Origin: Streptomyces camponoticapitis
GTDB taxonomy: Bacteria; Actinomycetota; Actinomycetes; Streptomycetales; Streptomycetaceae
Direction of reading: 5' to 3'
Length of the DNA stretch: 64,000 bases
Assembly (NCBI RefSeq): GCF_014646115.1
Contig: NZ_BMMV01000024.1
Coordinates: 61,901-125,900 of the forward strand
Shown: piece by piece, positions 60,177-64,000 of the stretch
Position numbering within the stretch: position 1 is the stretch's first letter
How the letters are laid out: every line of letters starts with the position of its first letter
The notes under the pieces: generated by a model
Seen by the model: the letters and a program-made list of their open reading frames with translations, nothing else
Databases searched by the model: none
Told to the model about the DNA's origin: nothing
Program-made: the position numbers and the translations under genes

Positions 60177-60899
60177 ATGACGCATCCCATCCGGCTCGAC
60201 GATCTGATCGACGCCATCAAGAAGGTTCACACCGACGCTCTCGACCAGCTCTCCGACGCGGTCATCGCCGCGGATCATCTCGGCGACGTGGCAGATCACC
60301 TGATCGGTCACTTCGTGGATCAGGCACGACGTTCCGGCGCCTCCTGGACGGACATCGGCCGCAGCATGGGGGTCACCCGGCAGGCAGCCCAGAAGCGGTT
60401 CGTCGCGAAGGCCCAGGACGAGGGGACCGATCTCGACGCGAGCCAGGGGTTCAGCCGCTTCACCGACCGGGCCAGGAAGGTGGTGATGGCCTCCCAGGAG
60501 GAGTCCCGCGCCGCCGGCAACGACCAGATCCGGCCGGAGCACCTCGCACTCGGCCTGCTGAGCGAGCCCAAGGGAATCGGCGCGCTGGCCATCTTCGCGC
60601 AGGGCGTGACCGCGGAAGCCCTGCGCGAGACGGTCGAGGCCGTCCTGCCCCCGGCCGTCGCGGAGGTGCCCGACCTCATTCCGTACGACGCGGCCGGGAA
60701 GAAGGCCCTGGAACTCACCTTCCGCGAGGCCCTGCGCCTGGGGCACAACTACATCGGGACCGAGCACATCCTGCTCGCCCTGCTCGAACAGGAGGACGGC
60801 AAGGGGGTGCTCAGCGGGCTCGGCATCGACAAGCCGGCCACCGAGTCCTATGTCGCCGAGGCACTGACCGCGATCGTCGCGGCCCAGGAAGACGCCTGA
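60177..60899 (+). CDS. HTH-Clp N-domain protein
   Basis: 240 residues. An N-terminal helix-turn-helix at about 50-78 (ARRSGASWTDIGRSMGVTRQAAQKRF) follows a short helical region. Two Clp repeat-N motifs come next (FTDRARKVVMASQEESRAAG, EHLALGLLSEPKGIGALAIF, then ALELTFREALRLGHNYIGTE, HILLALLEQEDGKGVLSGLG). There is no AAA+ ATPase domain. The ClpC/ClpA N domain binds adaptors and substrates, so this looks like a DNA-binding protein with a proteolysis-linked sensor. It probably autoregulates through the paired operators immediately upstream. Confidence 0.88.
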   Translation: MTHPIRLDDLIDAIKKVHTDALDQLSDAVIAADHLGDVADHLIGHFVDQARRSGASWTDIGRSMGVTRQAAQKRFVAKAQDEGTDLDASQGFSRFTDRARKVVMASQEESRAAGNDQIRPEHLALGLLSEPKGIGALAIFAQGVTAEALRETVEAVLPPAVAEVPDLIPYDAAGKKALELTFREALRLGHNYIGTEHILLALLEQEDGKGVLSGLGIDKPATESYVAEALTAIVAAQEDA

Positions 60900-60954
60900 T
60901 CCGATCCGGCACCGGCTGTTCCCGCCCGGCGTTCCCGAGCGGTACGTCCCGGCT

Positions 60955-60982
60955 CCGGCGCGCCTCCTCGCGAGCGCGCCGG
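60955..60982. terminator. Hairpin terminator between HTH-Clp-N and GST genes
   Basis: CCGGCGCGC (60955-60963) pairs perfectly with GCGCGCCGG (60974-60982) over a ten-base loop, in a convergent gap. Confidence 0.75.
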
Positions 60983-60999
60983 GGCCCGCGGCGTAACCC

Positions 61000-62058
61000 T
61001 CAGGGCCGTCCGGCCTCCGGGACTTCTTCGTCCGCCGGCACCGGACCGGGCGGGGTGCCGTCGCCGAAGGGGCGGCCACCGAGCTCCTCGCGGTGGTGCG
61101 GTGTCAGCCAGCCGGAGAGATCAGGTCCCAGCGGGACGATGCCGGTGGGATTCACGCCGAGGTGCACCTTGTAGTAGTGCCGCTTGATGTGGTCGAAGTC
61201 GACCGTGTCACCGAAGCCCGGCGTCTGATAGAGGTCCTTGACGTACGCCTGGAGCACCGGGTCCTCGGTCAGTTTGTTGCGATTGCACTTGAAGTGCCCG
61301 TGGTAGACGGCGTCGAAGCGCACCAGTGTCGTGAACAGCCTGATGTCGGCGTCGGTGATGGTGTCCCCCACCAGATACCGCTGACCGGCCAGCCGCTCCG
61401 ACACCAGGTCGAGCCGGCGGAAGACATCGCGGTACGCGCGCTCGTAGTCACTCTGCTTCGCGGCGAAACCGGCCCGGTACACACCGTTGTTGACGTCGAG
61501 GTAGATGCCCTCCATCACCTCGTCGATCTCGTCCCGCAGCGGCTCCGGATACAGGTCGGGCGCGCCGGGGCGGTGCAGAGCCGTCCACTCGGTGGCGAAG
61601 TCGAGCGTGATCCGCTGGTAGTCGTTGGTGACGAGCTTCCCGCTCGGTACGTCCACGATCGCCGGCACGCTGACACCACCGGGGTACTCCGTCTCACGCG
61701 CGTCGTACGCCTCGCTGAGGAAGCGGATGCCCAGTACCGGGTCCCGGTCGTCGGGGTCGAGGGTGAAGCGCCAACTGCGCTCGTCCTGGATCGGGTCGGC
61801 GATGGCCAGCGAGAGCGCGCCCTCCAGGCCTAGCAGCCGCCGTGAGACAAGCGCGCGGCTCGCCCAGGGGCACGCGCGGCTCACCACCAGCCGGTAGCGG
61901 CCCGCCTCCACCGGCCAGCCGTCCCGGCCGTCGGCGGTGATGCGGTCGGCGAAGTGGCTCCTGGAACGCTTGAAGGGCTTCTTGCCGTACGCCGCGTTCC
62001 CTTCCCTGCCCGTGGTGTCCGTGCCCTTGGCTTCCGTGGCGCCGGTCGCGTCGCTCAT
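61000..62058 (-). CDS. Xi-class glutathione S-transferase-like protein (YqjG family)
   Basis: 352 residues. A thioredoxin-like N domain carries the catalytic Cys in SRACPWASRALVSRRLLG (CPWA, the Xi-class motif). PAIVDVPSGKLVTNDYQRIT is the cis-Pro region, and a helical C domain includes YLVGDTITDADIRLFTTLVR. Xi enzymes reduce glutathionyl-hydroquinones. Streptomyces makes mycothiol rather than glutathione, so the natural thiol partner may differ. ATG 62058 has GGAGGA upstream. Confidence 0.92.
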   Translation of the reverse strand: MSDATGATEAKGTDTTGREGNAAYGKKPFKRSRSHFADRITADGRDGWPVEAGRYRLVVSRACPWASRALVSRRLLGLEGALSLAIADPIQDERSWRFTLDPDDRDPVLGIRFLSEAYDARETEYPGGVSVPAIVDVPSGKLVTNDYQRITLDFATEWTALHRPGAPDLYPEPLRDEIDEVMEGIYLDVNNGVYRAGFAAKQSDYERAYRDVFRRLDLVSERLAGQRYLVGDTITDADIRLFTTLVRFDAVYHGHFKCNRNKLTEDPVLQAYVKDLYQTPGFGDTVDFDHIKRHYYKVHLGVNPTGIVPLGPDLSGWLTPHHREELGGRPFGDGTPPGPVPADEEVPEAGRP

Positions 62059-62539
62059 GGCCGTCCTCCTTCCGCTCTCCCCACACTCTTCTCCACGCTG
62101 TCCAGCATGCGCGGAAACACACCTGTGGGCACCGTCGGCGTGCGGGAACCGTCACCGTCCGTCCCGGATGGCGCAACCGGGGCAGATGCGGGTCTGTCAC
62201 AGCAACGCCTGCGCGCGATGACGCACTGTGACCAACACGTCGTGTGCCCGCCCGCGAGAGTCGCCCCTTCACCCGCCCGACCGGCCGGGACCGTGCCCCA
62301 CCAAGGTCCAACTGATCGTTCACACAGGACTCTTGACGTGAACGCGGCGGCCTGTATGGTCTAGGCCAAGTGGTAAAGACCTTTGCCGAATGCACGCGCC
62401 AATCAGTGCTTTCGGAAAAGGCCGCCCGCCACCGCCCTTCGCGCCTCTTGGCCCCACACCTGAGAGGCCCGCCCGCACCGTACTCATGTCCCCCCACGGA
62501 CTCGTACGGCACGGGAAGACCTGATGTGAAGGAGTACGC
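62059..62539. other. 481-base divergent region before the LPMO gene
   Basis: No gene seen. It holds the GST promoter side, a TTGACG box at 62334-62339, TATGGT at 62355-62360 and the tandem chitinase-type repeats at 62357-62382. The untranslated leader to the LPMO start would be about 170 bases. Confidence 0.6.
62357..62382 (+). promoter_or_regulatory. Tandem 12-bp chitinase promoter repeats / DasR-like box
   Basis: TGGTCTAGGCCA (62357-62368) and TGGTAAAGACCT (62371-62382) match the 12-bp direct repeats found in Streptomyces chitinase promoters. The first also fits the DasR responsive element. They overlap the putative -10 box, consistent with induction by chitin and repression by DasR. Confidence 0.82.
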
Positions 62540-63055
62540 ATGCATTCGAAGAGGAAGATGGCCGTCGCCCTCGGTGCGGTGATCGCGCCGATCGTCGCGA
62601 TAAGCCTTCCCGCGGGTTCCGCGAGCGCCCACGGCTATATCTCGGACCCGCCGAGCAGGCAGGCCCAGTGTGCCGCCGGAACCGTCAGCTGCGGTGACAT
62701 CAAGTACGAGCCCCAGAGCGTCGAAGGCCCCAAGGGCCTGACCAGTTGCAGCGGCGGGAATTCCCGCTTCGGCGAGCTGGACGACGACAACAAGGGCTGG
62801 GCGGTGACGCCGATCGGATCCAGCCAGAACTTCAACTGGAAGATCACCGCGCGACACGCCACCAGTACATGGCAGTACTTCGTCGGCGGCCAGAAGGTCG
62901 CGGAATTCAACGACGGCGGCGCACAGCCCGGCGCGACGGTCACCCACAACGTGAACTTCGGCGGCATCACCGGCAAGCAGAAGGTTCTCGCGGTCTGGAA
63001 CATCGCGGACACGGTGAACGCGTTCTACACGTGCATCGACGTGAACATCGGCTGA
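62540..63055 (+). CDS. Secreted AA10 lytic polysaccharide monooxygenase
   Basis: 171 residues. A Sec signal ends at SASA with H31 becoming the mature N-terminus (HGYISDPPSRQAQC). The second copper His is H106 (ARHATSTWQYFV), and the Phe near the copper lies in NAFYTCIDV. Four Cys form the usual disulphides. Single-domain AA10 enzymes cleave crystalline chitin oxidatively and help chitinases. AAGGAG lies 7 bases before the ATG. It is followed by a secreted chitinase gene. Confidence 0.95.
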   Translation: MHSKRKMAVALGAVIAPIVAISLPAGSASAHGYISDPPSRQAQCAAGTVSCGDIKYEPQSVEGPKGLTSCSGGNSRFGELDDDNKGWAVTPIGSSQNFNWKITARHATSTWQYFVGGQKVAEFNDGGAQPGATVTHNVNFGGITGKQKVLAVWNIADTVNAFYTCIDVNIG

Positions 63056-63163
63056 CGAATTCTTCCGCGGGGCCGGTAACCACGATCCCTCCGCCGAAGA
63101 AGCGCTGACCGCCGAGGTTCCCCCGGTGCTCCTCCCTGTGCCGGACGGTGCCCGACCCCCGCG

Positions 63164-63209
63164 CCGGTGAGCCCCTGATCTGCGAGATCCATGAGAAGGG
63201 GCTCACCGG
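63164..63209. terminator. Long stem-loop between LPMO and chitinase genes
   Basis: CCGGTGAGCCCC (63164-63175) pairs with GGGGCTCACCGG (63198-63209). The loop holds a second hairpin, GATCT-GCG-AGATC. It may terminate the LPMO transcript or act in the chitinase leader. Confidence 0.75.
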
Positions 63210-63280
63210 TGCCGCTCGACCAACCCCCCACACATCAGGGCCGCGGCGTGTTCCCGAGGCCCTTCCAAGGAGTGAATCCC

Positions 63281-64000
63281 TTGCGCAAGCGCCTTATCGG
63301 CCTGTTCGCCGCGACCGCGTCGGCCGCCGCTCTCTCCCTGACGTCGCTCGCCCCTCTCTCGTCCGCCGCGGAGAAGGGCGCCGCCGACTTCATCGTCAGC
63401 GAGTCGCAGTTCAACCAGATGTTCCCGAACAAGAATCCCTTCTACACCTACGGCGGGCTGAACGCCGCGCTGAGCGCCTACCCGGGATTCACGGGAACGG
63501 GCAGTGACACCGTACGCAAGCAGGAAGCCGCGGCATTCCTGGCGAACGTCAGTCACGAGACCGGTGGACTTGTCCATGTGGTCGAGCAGAACACCGCCAA
63601 CTACCCGCACTACTGCGACGCCTCACAGCCTTACGGCTGCCCGGCCGGCACCGACAAGTATTACGGCCGCGGACCGATCCAGCTCAGCTGGAACTTCAAC
63701 TACAAGGCGGCGGGCGACGCATTGGGCATTGATCTGCTCAACAATCCCGACCTCGTGCAGAACGATTCCGCCGTCGCGTGGAAGACCGGCCTCTGGTACT
63801 GGAACACCCAGAGCGGTCCCGGCACCATGACCCCCCACAACGCGATGGTGAACGGCGCCGGTTTCGGTGAGACCATCCGCAGCATCAACGGCAGTATCGA
63901 GTGCAACGGCGGAAACCCCGCCCAGGTGCAGAGCCGAATCGACAAGTACACCCAATTCACCGGAATCCTCGGTGTGGAGCCGGGTGGCAACCTCAGCTGC
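63281..64000 (+). CDS. Secreted GH19 chitinase, 3' end at window edge
   Basis: 240 residues are visible and the frame is still open at the last base. The TTG at 63281 is chosen because AAGGAG sits 8 bases upstream. A Sec signal (LIGLFAATASAAALSLTSLA) precedes the catalytic domain, with Glu 93 in NVSHETGG and Glu 102 in VVEQN as the catalytic pair, followed by YYGRGPIQLSWNFNYKAAG and IRSINGSIECNGG. It hydrolyses chitin with inversion. No chitin-binding module is present at the N-terminus. The visible end (NLSC) is close to where GH19 domains usually finish, so little is missing. Confidence 0.93.
   Translation, partial: MRKRLIGLFAATASAAALSLTSLAPLSSAAEKGAADFIVSESQFNQMFPNKNPFYTYGGLNAALSAYPGFTGTGSDTVRKQEAAAFLANVSHETGGLVHVVEQNTANYPHYCDASQPYGCPAGTDKYYGRGPIQLSWNFNYKAAGDALGIDLLNNPDLVQNDSAVAWKTGLWYWNTQSGPGTMTPHNAMVNGAGFGETIRSINGSIECNGGNPAQVQSRIDKYTQFTGILGVEPGGNLSC

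Noticed and set aside
62338..62364. A nine-codon frame (GTG...TAG) over the LPMO promoter
   Set aside because: It overlaps the -10 box and the chitin repeats, so it would not be transcribed intact.

Overview
The window is high-GC actinobacterial DNA and almost certainly Streptomyces. Supporting signs are GTG/TTG starts, many leaderless-type promoters, a SigB/SigF-type sigma factor, cellobiose and xylobiose-type ABC uptake operons each with its own LacI regulator, Tat-exported enzymes, chitinase-type tandem promoter repeats, and the tap-tpg pair that maintains the telomeres of linear Streptomyces replicons. tap-tpg suggests a chromosome arm or a linear plasmid. No rRNA, tRNA, CRISPR array, insertion sequence or prophage was seen.

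Layout. 1-8 kb: a truncated SDR gene, a DUF475 membrane protein, then a signalling block (SigB/SigF-type sigma factor, GAF-like/PP2C phosphatase, MarR regulator, and a coupled minus-strand set: receiver-PP2C fusion, CHASE3 sensor kinase, single-domain receiver). 8-21 kb: F420-type oxidoreductase, Tat-exported GH78 rhamnosidase behind a perfect 24-bp palindrome, type II NADH dehydrogenase, and a LacI-controlled xylobiose-like operon (binding protein, two permeases, GH3 enzyme). 21-29 kb: PhoD phosphatase, a DUF5753 regulator with a methyltransferase, an iron redox enzyme, an epoxide hydrolase, and a MocR regulator broken by a frameshift. 29-39 kb: a MazF-like toxin-antitoxin pair, a secreted GH30-ricin enzyme with a divergent TetR, PadR/SGNH and XRE-cupin/FAD-methyltransferase divergent pairs, a HAD hydrolase, and a MarR-MFS operon. 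39-50 kb: tpg and tap, then bglC-cebG-cebF-cebE with a CebR box and divergent cebR, and a ManD-type dehydratase. 50-64 kb: small hydrolases, a TmrB-like P-loop protein coupled to a giant HEAT-repeat protein, DUF952, a phosphotransferase, a CmlR-like exporter behind a leader-peptide attenuator, a chimeric sigma-fragment ORF, an HTH-Clp-N protein with paired operators, a Xi-class GST, and a chitin-degradation pair (AA10 LPMO and a GH19 chitinase cut by the window edge).

How it works together. Much of the window is a glycan-scavenging region: rhamnose-, xylose-, glucose/cellobiose-, GH30- and chitin-directed enzymes, most with a recognisable local operator. The rest is stress and antibiotic-response genes. 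The least explained parts are the HEAT/TmrB-like locus, the HTH-Clp-N gene with its neighbouring chimera, and the structured leader upstream of the CmlR-like exporter.
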